A stretch of 11,231 nucleotides of DNA from an uncultured Aliterella sp. (GCA_905479905.1 CAJQOK010000244.1:1-11231), one strand, 5' to 3'; counted from the first letter of the stretch, positions 1 through 6,951 are shown. The notes: generated by a model from the letters alone, not told the origin. Translations and numbers: made by a program.

Positions 1-154
1 CACGACGCATTTCTATTAGTAATTTTTCTAAATAAGGTGCGGGAATATTTTGCCGCAAAGCAATGGTTTTTACAGCAATTGGCTTTTGACGTGGTTGCAA
101 GCTCAAATCAAGTAATGCCTTGACGCTATAATGTCCGCGAGTTGTTAATTTCAT
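1..154 (-). CDS. Rrf2-family transcriptional regulator, N-terminal fragment
   Basis: The minus-strand frame opens with ATG at 154-152 and stays open to the window edge, giving 51 residues of a cut-off gene. It begins MKLTTRGHYSVKALLDLSLQ and continues through IAVKTIALRQNIPAPYLEKLL. This is the typical start of Rrf2/IscR-like winged-helix regulators: the first helix, then the helix-turn-helix with the conserved YLEKLL recognition stretch. Members of the family sense iron-sulfur clusters, nitric oxide or cysteine status. The cluster-binding cysteines would lie in the missing C-terminal part, so the ligand cannot be judged. It is divergent from the AbrB gene across a 707-base spacer. I am confident of the family but not of the specific regulator. 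Confidence 0.85.
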   Translation of the reverse strand, partial: MKLTTRGHYSVKALLDLSLQPRQKPIAVKTIALRQNIPAPYLEKLLIEMRR

Positions 155-328
155 CTAACAGCTATTTACCAAACCTGCGATCGCAACCCTTGGGTAAGTT
201 TATCTACCTTTGCCTTGCCTCAAACCAAAATGTTAGCTAGTAAATAGACCTATCTAAACCTTATTATGCCTTGCAATGCGATTAATCAATATTTGCCTAC
301 TACTTAAAACTTTTCTACCTAAGCCTGC

Positions 329-368
329 ATTTTGGCTTCAATTTTTTGATTTTGGCTTCATTTTGCGC
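329..368. repeat. Two-copy direct repeat, 20-base period
   Basis: The 12-mer ATTTTGGCTTCA occurs at 329-340 and again at 349-360. The offset is exactly 20 bases, about two helical turns, and the flanking bases are T-rich in both copies. Two same-face sites upstream of a regulatory gene could be operator half-sites, or simply a small tandem duplication. The repeat itself is certain; any function is inferred. Confidence 0.6.
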
Positions 369-603
369 TTTTTTGGTGATAAGTCAGTATCTTGACCATT
401 TTTTGTCTTCGTACCACTACCGCCTGTTAATTTTTTCTCTGTGTATATTTTGAATTTTCTTACGGTGGTAGTCAAAGAAACTAATTTAGCCGCTCCTTAG
501 CTTTTAGGTAATACATCTAACGTTATTATTTTATTGCTAGTATTCGCAATTAACATTAATATTTATAGTTTTTTTTTTCATATAATCTCAGTAATATCAT
601 CAT

Positions 604-631
604 TTAACAATCAAAATTAGTGTATTATAAT
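604..631 (+). promoter_or_regulatory. Candidate sigma-70 promoter for cyAbrB
   Basis: A -35 box TTAACA (604-609, five of six matches to TTGACA) is followed after 16 bases by TATAAT (626-631, a perfect -10 box). Transcription would start near 638 and leave a leader of about 220 bases before the AbrB start codon. A second TATAAT at 581-586 has no good -35 partner. Confidence 0.5.
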
Positions 632-663
632 TTGTCAAGCTAAGTAGAATTAAGCAATATCGT

Positions 664-694
664 AGCCTTGGCGAAAATTATTTTTGTCAAGGCT
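664..694 (+). promoter_or_regulatory. Leader hairpin upstream of cyAbrB
   Basis: Bases 664-677 pair with 681-694 around a three-base loop (TTA), giving 14 consecutive pairs. Two are G-U pairs (671 with 687, 673 with 685), which form only in plus-strand RNA and become mismatches in RNA of the other strand. This points to an RNA element transcribed toward cyAbrB. It lies about 26 bases downstream of the predicted transcription start and about 170 before the start codon. No T run follows closely, so a simple terminator is unlikely. Confidence 0.5.
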
Positions 695-861
695 TGGGTA
701 AGAGTCAAACTAAAAATAAAATTCAAAATGCACTATATTTGCTCTCAGCATTTTGCTAATTTTTACTGCCTTAAGCCACTGAACCTATTGCTTTAAAGCT
801 CGTATTAGCTAAAATAAAACTTAACTGAACAATTAAACCATTAGTTATCTACCTTAAGTCG

Positions 862-1260
862 ATGAATAAAAAGAAAAAATTAGAGCCATTAATCGGTCAA
901 GAACTTCTTGATAAAGTCAAAGAGCTAGAGCTTATCAGCAAAGAAGATAAAGCTAAACAGTGTGGCTACTACACAGTTACCAAAAATGGTGTAGAGCGGG
1001 TCAACATGATGAAGTTCCTTAATGCTCTAATTGATGCAGAAGGCATCGAATTAGATACCCATAGTAGTTCCGATGGGCGGGGAGGACGTAGCGCCAGCTA
1101 TAAGATTAGCGTTCAGAGAAATCAAAACTTATTGATAGGTTCAGCCTACACAAAACAAATGGGCTTGGAGCCGGGAGATGAGTTTAAAATAACTTTAGGA
1201 CGCAAACACATTCGTTTACAACAAGTAGACCAAGAGGATGATACCGAAGCTACAGCGTAA
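862..1260 (+). CDS. cyAbrB-family transcriptional regulator
   Basis: This 132-residue protein has the cyanobacterial AbrB layout. An N-terminal helical region (residues 10-60, with KQCGYYTVTKNG at 32-43 and RVNMMKFLNAL at 46-56) is followed by a C-terminal SpoVT/AbrB-like swapped-hairpin DNA-binding domain (about 78-122, with AYTKQMGLEPGDEF at 95-108). Bacillus AbrB has its binding domain at the N-terminus. In cyanobacteria these proteins act as global regulators linked to carbon/nitrogen balance, hydrogenase and redox genes. A lysine-rich start and acidic tail flank the domains. The single cysteine (C34) matches the one I remember as conserved in the family. The sequence does not let me assign it to clade cyAbrB1 or cyAbrB2. 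No clear ribosome binding site precedes the ATG. Confidence 0.9.
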   Translation: MNKKKKLEPLIGQELLDKVKELELISKEDKAKQCGYYTVTKNGVERVNMMKFLNALIDAEGIELDTHSSSDGRGGRSASYKISVQRNQNLLIGSAYTKQMGLEPGDEFKITLGRKHIRLQQVDQEDDTEATA

Positions 1261-1272
1261 GCGCTCTATTAA

Positions 1273-1313
1273 AGAGGAGTAAGGCTCTTACTAAATCCTC
1301 ACCTCTGTTTTTA
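1273..1313 (+). terminator. Terminator-like hairpin after cyAbrB
   Basis: Thirteen bases past the stop codon, AGAGG (1273-1277) pairs with CCTCT (1302-1306). Inside it GTAAG (1279-1283) pairs with CTTAC (1287-1291) around a three-base loop. A G then a T-run (1308-1312) follow, as expected of a Rho-independent terminator. The unpaired bases on the 3' side weaken it. Confidence 0.55.
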
Positions 1314-1845
1314 AATTTTTAGCATCTACCACAAACGAGAATATCCTTAATGGTAAAGTAGCAACAATTAATGGAACTGAAAACCTTATTTGTTGCTGCA
1401 AAATTACCTAGTGAGACAAAGAATTTTTGATTGTCTCTATAAATATCTTGAATATTTATATCTCCTAAACAATAATGTCAGTTTTGCATCTATCTTTGGT
1501 AATAAGTTTTAGTAAGGAAAACTTATTAATTGATATTTTTTGCTTTTTTATCGCTAAAATATGCAGAAATTGCATTGGCTTTATGAGATGTCTGCATAGG
1601 GCAGCTAACATAATTTTAGTCAAAATTGATGATAGGAGAACATTGCCAATCGATACTTTTATGATTGGTTGCAAAAGTTAGCAATTATTCTTAAATAGGT
1701 AGAGAAAATTAAGAATATGTACGCAGGGCTTCGCGCATTGAAGTAGGTTATCATGGCGATCTATGACAAAAAAGGGCAATACTTTAGTTAGGACGCTCAA
1801 TGAATTCTGTTGGAGCCAAGCAACGCACGCAAATTAGGTTGACCT
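1314..1845. other. Long non-coding gap rich in inverted repeats
   Basis: Between the cyAbrB terminator and the zinc-ribbon gene no credible protein is visible. Short open frames on both strands near 1465-1681 overlap each other, have low-complexity composition and resemble nothing known. The stretch 1358-1717 instead contains a run of perfect or near-perfect inverted repeats, described separately. Bases 1718-1845 hold no clear stem, and the upstream promoter of the next gene is not obvious. Confidence 0.6.
1358..1717. ncRNA. Candidate structured RNA region: run of seven hairpins
   Basis: In order: (1) 1358-1367 with 1390-1399, 10 pairs including one G-U. (2) GAGACAA 1413-1419 with 1431-1437. 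(3) TATAAATAT 1438-1446 with 1452-1460, 5-base loop. (4) TAATAAGTTTT 1500-1510 with 1518-1528, 11 pairs, 7-base loop. (5) A nested pair, 1553-1559 with 1614-1620 around TATGCAGA 1560-1567 with 1591-1598. (6) CCAATC 1646-1651 with 1663-1668. (7) TATTCTTAA 1686-1694 with 1709-1717. AT-rich DNA gives some stems by chance, but seven close together with mostly short loops is unusual. They could be one or more small RNAs, a decayed miniature transposon or a leader of the next gene. I recognise no known RNA family here, and the strand is undecided. Confidence 0.3.
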
Positions 1846-2238
1846 ATGAACACTCACACCTTTGGTAATCATCATCATACTACTTGCCCAATTTGTCAAA
1901 AAAGCACCAACCTTAAGTTGGTCAAGATGTGCAAAGGATTGTTTACTTGCAATTCATGCCAAGAGAAGTTAGTAGTAACTTGGAGTGGTCATTACGTCCG
2001 CGATCCCTTTAGTGGTAAACAAATGTTAGCTGGTCAATTGTTGCGCCGTCAAAGCAACCCTTGGGCAAGAATTATGCGCGACTTGGGTTCTATCAAGCGT
2101 CCTTTTATGTATGTTGCTATGGGTGTGTTGATTGTGGGCGCTAGTGTTTTTAGTATAGACAGTATCCACAATCAACAGAATCCTCAAAATCAAGTTGTAG
2201 AAAAAATTAACGATGCCAAGAATCAACCAAAATTGTAA
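1846..2238 (+). CDS. Zinc-ribbon, single-pass membrane protein of unknown function
   Basis: This 130-residue protein is not one I can name. A histidine-rich start (H9-H11) leads into a four-cysteine zinc ribbon, CPIC at 14-17 and CNSC at 35-38, with a further C29 in the loop. A basic linker (about 60-85, with RRQSNPWARIMRDLG at 67-81) precedes one membrane segment (about 86-104, FMYVAMGVLIVGASVF). A short, Asn/Gln-rich polar tail follows. Basic residues before the membrane segment suggest that the zinc ribbon is cytoplasmic. The gene converges on the GT39 gene only 13 bases away with no visible terminator between them. The start ATG gives the complete ribbon and lies after an in-frame-free, hairpin-rich gap. 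A role as a small membrane-anchored adaptor is possible but unsupported. Confidence 0.75.
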   Translation: MNTHTFGNHHHTTCPICQKSTNLKLVKMCKGLFTCNSCQEKLVVTWSGHYVRDPFSGKQMLAGQLLRRQSNPWARIMRDLGSIKRPFMYVAMGVLIVGASVFSIDSIHNQQNPQNQVVEKINDAKNQPKL

Positions 2239-2251
2239 GATGCGGTTATTT

Positions 2252-3862
2252 TCAGCTTTGGTGCTTAATTAAAGTCCAACCTTCTCTTGTACCCAATCGT
2301 TGAACAGATTTTAAGCTTAGACTTTTAAGCTTAGTCGGTTCGACGAGTAAGTAGGGGTTTGATTGTTGCCAGTATTGTTGTAGTTCTTCGTTAGTGGCGG
2401 GAATGACTTGGCGATCGCTATAAAAGTTCAAAGATGGTCGATGATAGGGAAAAGAAGTATAAATTTTTTGCTGTGGGGTTGTATTGCTTTGAATCATCGC
2501 CGCTACAGGTTTTACCGGGTAAGCTTCGGCTAATTCCCATACCCAATGACGAGAAGTTACAAATAAAGCTAGGGAAAGATAACAACCCCAAAATAAAATT
2601 ACGATAAATTGGCGATCGCATTCTTGGGCTAAAATTGCCGCAATGGTCATTGTCAGCGCGATACAAGTTAAGATCGTTTGCAATTGCAAGTCTTTGGCGG
2701 GACTTAGGGGACTAAAGTATAAGCTACCACCCCAGGAAATTAGTGCAAGGATTGTGAGAATGGCGAAGCCCGTAACCGTTCCAGCTTGCGCTATCGCACT
2801 CTTGGAATAACTTAAGCGTAATTTGTGCCAAACTTGGGTTAGTTGTACTCCTACGGCTAAAGCAAAAGCTGGGTAAACGGGTAAAACGTACCAAGGCAAT
2901 TTAGTCGTCATTACAGAAATTGTCAGTAAGTAAACACCCAGCCAAACAACAATTAGTTTGGAGTAGCTGATATTGCTATTAATCCAAGCAAAACGAAATC
3001 CTTGGGGCAAAAATAGCAGCCAAGGAAAGGAATATTTGACAATTTCTAGTAGGTAATACCAAGAGGGCTGGGCGTGGTTTTCGACTCCTTGCCAAATTCG
3101 ATTGAGAGACTGACTAACTATAGCAGTTTGGGTAAAAAAGCTACCGTAATGCCACCACTGGGCAATATACCAACTAACCACAGGAGTAATACCAATTGCT
3201 ACTCCTAGCCATAAATACCAACTGGTAAGTAAGCGTGGCGTATCCCAGAACAGAAATAATAAAGCGATCGCACCTAATAATAAACCTAAAAGCCCCTTAG
3301 TAAAGCAAATTAACCCTAAACCAACCCCCACACCCAAGCAGTAGCGCAAATTTCGCCTACTTCGCAACACGCACAAAATTGTAAATATAAAAAAACTGAC
3401 TACTGCGCCATCCAACATTGCCAGTCGTCCGTGACGTACCATTGGCAGCATAGTTAAATAGACTAAACTTGCAAAAATAGCCGTTATTCGTTGCGGGAAT
3501 ATTTCTCGACCGATACAGTAAAGTAAGGGGACAGAAAGCGCCGTCAAAATTGCCCCAGGTAAGCGCGAAGTCCATTCATTTACCCCGTAACGGTAAGCCA
3601 AAGCAATCAGCCAATGGATAAGCGGTGGTTTGTTTAGGTAAGGTTCTCCGCCCAAGGTAGGATAAAGCCAAGCATCCGTTGCAATGGGATGAAGCGAAAT
3701 TTCCCGCGCAACTTGAGCAACTGTACCCTCATCCCAATCCCGCAGCGCTACTCCGCCTAAATTAAGCGTAAATAGTATTAGTGCAGCGATTAATAATCCT
3801 AAAACCCACAACCAATCTAATAAACGTCTTTGGGTGAAATTTTTATAATACAAACGAGCCAT
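2252..3862 (-). CDS. GT39 / ArnT-like membrane glycosyltransferase
   Basis: This 536-residue polytopic membrane protein has about a dozen hydrophobic segments and a soluble C-terminal tail of about 80 residues. The first external loop carries RDWDEGTVAQVAREI (41-55), whose Asp44-Glu45 pair matches the catalytic acidic pair of the PMT/ArnT family. YLNKPPLIHWL (75-85) and RHGRLAMLDG (143-152) are further family signatures. Such enzymes move a sugar from a polyprenyl-phosphate carrier to a lipid or protein on the outer face of the plasma membrane, as ArnT does for lipid A and PMT for proteins. The acceptor in cyanobacteria is not evident. It lies downstream of the recombinase homologue on the same strand but is separated from it by a 183-base gap with a folded repeat, so shared transcription is uncertain. 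Two HIP1 sites (2612-2619, 3264-3271) lie inside, and another at 2411-2418. Confidence 0.88.
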   Translation of the reverse strand: MARLYYKNFTQRRLLDWLWVLGLLIAALILFTLNLGGVALRDWDEGTVAQVAREISLHPIATDAWLYPTLGGEPYLNKPPLIHWLIALAYRYGVNEWTSRLPGAILTALSVPLLYCIGREIFPQRITAIFASLVYLTMLPMVRHGRLAMLDGAVVSFFIFTILCVLRSRRNLRYCLGVGVGLGLICFTKGLLGLLLGAIALLFLFWDTPRLLTSWYLWLGVAIGITPVVSWYIAQWWHYGSFFTQTAIVSQSLNRIWQGVENHAQPSWYYLLEIVKYSFPWLLFLPQGFRFAWINSNISYSKLIVVWLGVYLLTISVMTTKLPWYVLPVYPAFALAVGVQLTQVWHKLRLSYSKSAIAQAGTVTGFAILTILALISWGGSLYFSPLSPAKDLQLQTILTCIALTMTIAAILAQECDRQFIVILFWGCYLSLALFVTSRHWVWELAEAYPVKPVAAMIQSNTTPQQKIYTSFPYHRPSLNFYSDRQVIPATNEELQQYWQQSNPYLLVEPTKLKSLSLKSVQRLGTREGWTLIKHQS

Positions 3863-3955
3863 GCAAGGTTTGAAGCGACTGCTAAGAGGATGATTTGAAA
3901 GACTTTAACTTGTTTATAGTTGCACTCTTTTCAAAGGGAACTATCCAGATATTTT

Positions 3956-4027
3956 CCCCCTTTTTAAGGGGAGTCAAAAAGCGGTGTAGCTGAACCTGAC
4001 CGCTTTGTTGACGTGGGTTAGGGGGGA
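3956..4027. repeat. Folded intergenic repeat between recombinase and GT39 genes
   Basis: CCCCTT (3957-3962) pairs with AAGGGG (3966-3971). Next to it, GTCAAAAAGCGGT (3973-3985) pairs with 3999-4012 through 13 pairs with one bulged base around a 13-base loop. A G-run (4021-4026) at the far end can pair with the first C-run. The ends, a C5-T5-AAGGGG motif and TTAGGGGGGATC, look like the interspersed repeats common in cyanobacterial intergenic DNA, here split by the AAGCGGT hairpin. On the minus strand it lies just after the recombinase stop and could end or stabilise its transcript. Open frames through it are by-products of the repeat. Confidence 0.55.
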
Positions 4028-4045
4028 TCTTACCAACCATACATT

Positions 4046-5323
4046 CTAAAAAATAAAGATAATTTGCAAGTTCCAACTTTTATCTTGACGTACTATTTCA
4101 ATTTGCTGAATAAACTCCCGAAAGTAAAATCGCCGCTCTGATTCTGATAAATCAAGCCAAAACTGAGGAATTGAAACTAATTGAGCAACTGAGCGCAAAT
4201 TTACGGGAGGCAAAGTTGCTAATTTTCCCTGTAACGTCGAAATTTCAGTACGCAGGTTGTAAGTGCGTAGAGTTGCCGTCTCTATATCTAGGATGCCATT
4301 ATCGAGCAAATTTGGTATAAGCGCGAGAATTTCTTGCTTACTTGCAATTTCTGCTAACCAAGAATTTTTTACACCGTCTAACTGAGAAAAATTCACGCCA
4401 CTTACAGCTAAAGGTAAATCGCGGCAAATAGTTTGAATAGTTTGCTGCAATACTTCTTCGTAAATAAGACGACACTTAGGACGACGGGGACATAAAGTTG
4501 GGCGCAAGTAGAGGTATTCGCCCTTTTTGCGGGGCTTATTAACGCTAACAACAGTCATGGGCGACGAGCAGGTTATGCAACTAACTAATCCTGCTAAAGA
4601 ACGGTTAGCGCTGGCTGTACGCGGTGGTAAGCGACGATTGCGGCGCAATAAGCGATCAATTTGGGCGGCTTCTTCTCTAGAAATAATCGGCGGATGAGTA
4701 TCAGACAATATTTGTTCGTTTTGATAAGCCGTATCGCCACGATAAACGGGATTAGTTAACCACCGTTTTCCGGTAGTGACAGAGATTTTTTTACCATATT
4801 TTTGGGCTAAGTAACGCACCGCACCCCGCAAAGAACCGTAAAGCAAAAAGCGATCAAAAAAGTCTTTGACTACGGGGGATGTAGTACGATCTACGGCATA
4901 AAGATCTTTGATTCTGCGGTAGCCGTAGGGAACTTTACCGGGTGGAGTAAGGGCGTTGAGACGGTTACGGGCGTGTCCTTGGCGGATGCTGCGGCTATGC
5001 TGTTCGTATTGAATTTGTTGCAGTTGTACTAAGTCGGCTTGCATATCCGCCGCTTGTTCGGTAGTAATAAGTTTGATGTTGAGTGCTTGTAATTCGCTCA
5101 AACGATTGTTAATTTCTGGGATAGAGTCGCCAAGTTCTTCGATGCGGCGAATTAGCAGGTAATTGGCGGGATCGGTTTTTGCTTCTCGTAGTAGTTGCTG
5201 CAATTGCGATCGCTTTCCTAAGTCTTGATACAATTTATCTAGTTCCCACCCCCATAAATTCGGCTCTGGTGGTGCTTCTAGTAAAGGGTTTGTGTAACTG
5301 TAGGCGATAATTTTCATTGACAA
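4046..5323 (-). CDS. XisF-like serine recombinase homologue, catalytically degenerate
   Basis: The 425 residues follow the large serine-recombinase layout. There is a resolvase-type N-terminal domain (4-90), a linker helix and recombinase DNA-binding region (about 105-235, with PPGKVPYGYRR at 127-137 and NPVYRGD at 191-197), a zinc ribbon (C249, C252, C278, C284), and a C-terminal helical part ending in FYFREFIQQIEIVRQ. Such proteins are usually annotated as fdxN-element excision recombinase (XisF) homologues. The active site, however, does not fit. The Y-x-R-x-S strand is YSYTN (8-12), so R becomes Y10 and the nucleophile S becomes N12. The LDRLGR motif is IEELGD (61-66), so both arginines become acidic. 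A DNA-binding role without strand cleavage is my inference. It lies 17 bases after the VOC gene and is probably co-transcribed with it. I see no attachment sites or cargo genes nearby. Confidence 0.85.
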   Translation of the reverse strand: MSMKIIAYSYTNPLLEAPPEPNLWGWELDKLYQDLGKRSQLQQLLREAKTDPANYLLIRRIEELGDSIPEINNRLSELQALNIKLITTEQAADMQADLVQLQQIQYEQHSRSIRQGHARNRLNALTPPGKVPYGYRRIKDLYAVDRTTSPVVKDFFDRFLLYGSLRGAVRYLAQKYGKKISVTTGKRWLTNPVYRGDTAYQNEQILSDTHPPIISREEAAQIDRLLRRNRRLPPRTASANRSLAGLVSCITCSSPMTVVSVNKPRKKGEYLYLRPTLCPRRPKCRLIYEEVLQQTIQTICRDLPLAVSGVNFSQLDGVKNSWLAEIASKQEILALIPNLLDNGILDIETATLRTYNLRTEISTLQGKLATLPPVNLRSVAQLVSIPQFWLDLSESERRFYFREFIQQIEIVRQDKSWNLQIIFIF

Positions 5324-5340
5324 ACCGCACTATAAAAAGT

Positions 5341-5703
5341 TTAGATTTGAGTCAGTTCGATAATATTGTTGTCTGGGTCTTTGGTAAATAAAGCACTTCT
5401 ACCAGAAGCGCTAGATTGAACAGAGTAATTACCAGCTATTAGTTGAGTTTTGGCGGCTTCTAAGTCAGCAACTTTAAAAGCAAGGTGGGGGTTGCGTCCT
5501 AGTTTTTCTGCGTTGTGTAAATCAGTAGAGATAGAGCTATCAACAATGAGATGCAGTTGAAAGTTGCCTATTTGATACCATGTACCGGGATAGTTAAGGC
5601 TGCGGTCAATTTTAGTTAAACCGAGAACATGACTATAAAAATCTTCAGCTTTTTGTAAATCTGTGACAAGTAAGGCTGTATGGAAACACTCAATAATTTG
5701 CAT
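5341..5703 (-). CDS. VOC-fold (glyoxalase/dioxygenase superfamily) protein
   Basis: At 120 residues this is one complete VOC domain made of two beta-alpha-beta-beta-beta modules. The first strand is CFHTALLVTDLQKAEDFY (6-23), the second module starts NPHLAFKVADLEAAK (71-85), and the end is FTKDPDNNIIELTQI (106-120). The four expected metal-ligand positions are H8, H51, H73 and E116, so a metal-dependent enzyme is plausible. Members include glyoxalase I, ring-cleaving dioxygenases and antibiotic-resistance proteins, and the substrate cannot be told from sequence. The gene is divergent from aroC across 115 bases. On the minus strand AGGA lies about 13 bases before the ATG, further than ideal. 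It leads the recombinase homologue in what looks like a two-gene operon. Confidence 0.85.
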   Translation of the reverse strand: MQIIECFHTALLVTDLQKAEDFYSHVLGLTKIDRSLNYPGTWYQIGNFQLHLIVDSSISTDLHNAEKLGRNPHLAFKVADLEAAKTQLIAGNYSVQSSASGRSALFTKDPDNNIIELTQI

Positions 5704-5818
5704 GGTTTACTACTTTTCCTGAATATTTAGCAATTAAAGACCAAAATTTAGGACTTTTAACTTTAACCTTACAACTTGTTTATGCTAGAAAATAGCAGGC
5801 TATCTTTAAAGACGCATC

Positions 5819-6910
5819 ATGGGTAATACTTTTGGGCATTTGTTTCGAGTCACTACTTTTGGTGAGTCTCACGGCGGCGGCGTTGGAGTGACAATTGATG
5901 GTTGTCCGCCACAATTGGAGATTACCGCCGAGGAAATACAAAAAGAATTAGACCGTAGGCGACCAGGACAAAGTAAAATTACAACACCGCGCAAAGAAGC
6001 TGATACTTGCGAAATTCTTTCCGGGATATTTGAAGGCAAAACTTTAGGTACGCCGATCGCTATTTTAGTGCGAAACAAAGACACTCGCTCTCAAGATTAT
6101 GATGAGATGGCGCAATCTTATCGTCCTTCTCACGCTGATGCTACCTACGATGCTAAGTACGGAATTCGCAATTGGCAAGGTGGGGGACGTTCTTCGGCGC
6201 GGGAAACTATTGGACGAGTGGCAGCAGGTGCGATCGCTAAAAAAATTCTTGCTACAGTTGCTAATGTAGAAATTGTTGCCTACGTTAAGCGCATCAAAGA
6301 TTTAGAAGCGGTAATCGATTCTAATACAGTTACCTTAGAACAAGTTGAAAGTAACATTGTACGTTGTCCTGAGACCGAATCTGCCGAGCGGATGATCGAA
6401 CTTATCGAGCAAGTAGGACGACAAGGCGATTCTATTGGGGGTGTAATTGAATGTGTCGCCCGTAACGTACCAAAAGGTTTAGGTTCGCCCGTTTTTGACA
6501 GAATAGAAGCAGATATTGCCAAAGGTGTAATGTCTCTCCCAGCAACTAAAGGGTTTGAAATTGGTTCAGGGTTTGCGGGAACTTTGTTAAATGGTAGCGA
6601 ACACAATGACGAATTTTATACCGATGAAAATGGCGAACTCCGTACAGTAACTAATCGCTCTGGTGGCGTTCAAGGTGGCATTTCTAACGGTGAAAATATC
6701 ATTTTGCGGGTAGCTTTTAAGCCGACAGCTACAATTCGTAAAGAGCAACGGACTGTGAATAAAGAAGGCGAGGAAATGCTACTCAAAGGCAAAGGTAGAC
6801 ACGATCCTTGTGTACTTCCTAGAGCAGTGCCGATGGTTGAAGCGATGGTAGCATTAGTATTATGCGATCATTTATTGCGCCATTACGGACAGTGTAAAGT
6901 GTTACCTTAA
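5819..6910 (+). CDS. aroC: Chorismate synthase
   Basis: The 363 residues match the usual length. The enzyme turns 5-enolpyruvylshikimate-3-phosphate into chorismate, the last common step of aromatic amino-acid, folate and quinone synthesis, and needs reduced FMN. The three family signatures are present: [18 protein letters not shown] near the start (15-32), [14 protein letters not shown] (102-115) with [18 protein letters not shown] (121-138), and [17 protein letters not shown] (327-343). Catalytic H18, H105 and D329 correspond to the known His-His-Asp set. The ATG at 5819 begins the conserved [19 protein letters not shown]. No obvious ribosome binding site precedes it, as is common in cyanobacteria. 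A HIP1 site lies at 6230-6237. Confidence 0.98.
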   Translation: MGNTFGHLFRVTTFGESHGGGVGVTIDGCPPQLEITAEEIQKELDRRRPGQSKITTPRKEADTCEILSGIFEGKTLGTPIAILVRNKDTRSQDYDEMAQSYRPSHADATYDAKYGIRNWQGGGRSSARETIGRVAAGAIAKKILATVANVEIVAYVKRIKDLEAVIDSNTVTLEQVESNIVRCPETESAERMIELIEQVGRQGDSIGGVIECVARNVPKGLGSPVFDRIEADIAKGVMSLPATKGFEIGSGFAGTLLNGSEHNDEFYTDENGELRTVTNRSGGVQGGISNGENIILRVAFKPTATIRKEQRTVNKEGEEMLLKGKGRHDPCVLPRAVPMVEAMVALVLCDHLLRHYGQCKVLP

Positions 6911-6914
6911 TAGT

Positions 6915-6951
6915 TACAAGATGGGCTTTTTGCCCGTTTTGTAGGTTTTAT
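6915..6951 (+). terminator. Rho-independent-type terminator after aroC
   Basis: Bases 6915-6926 pair with 6932-6943 around a five-T loop, giving 12 pairs with a GGGC/GCCC core and G-U pairs in the middle. GGTTTTATT follows. The hairpin starts five bases after the aroC stop, so aroC is probably transcribed mainly as a single-gene unit. Confidence 0.75.

Larger units (their letters stand above)
155..861. other. 707-base divergent spacer between Rrf2 and cyAbrB
   Basis: No convincing coding frame is visible on either strand. The stretch is AT-rich. It holds one HIP1 octamer (177-184), an 8-bp inverted repeat (162-169 with 240-247) near the Rrf2 start, a 20-bp-period direct repeat (329-368), a possible 9-bp stem (416-424 with 464-472, one G-U pair), a candidate cyAbrB promoter (604-631) and a strong leader hairpin (664-694). 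A weak minus-strand promoter for the Rrf2 gene could use AATCAA (284-289) and ATTATG (263-268), read on the other strand as TTGATT and CATAAT with only 15 bases between them. That one is a guess. Confidence 0.6.

Noticed and set aside
581..586. TATAAT as a second cyAbrB promoter
   Set aside because: No -35 box lies at a suitable distance; the 604-631 pair is much better.
1465..1681. Two short overlapping open frames on opposite strands (68 and 69 codons)
   Set aside because: They cover the same bases, have odd low-complexity composition, lack ribosome sites and known domains, and fall in the inverted-repeat run.
3882..4076. A 64-codon minus-strand open frame
   Set aside because: It overlaps the end of the recombinase gene and is mostly a translation of the intergenic repeat (proline- and lysine-rich segments).
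4046..5323. Mobile element or excision system carrying the recombinase
   Set aside because: No cargo genes, flanking direct repeats or attachment-like sites are visible, neighbours look chromosomal and the catalytic residues are absent.
5704..5818. Promoters in the aroC/VOC divergent spacer
   Set aside because: Only weak four-of-six hexamers are present on both strands (for example TATGCT at 5781-5786); none can be defended.
5869..6606. Minus-strand open frames inside aroC
   Set aside because: They are antisense shadows of a strongly conserved coding gene.
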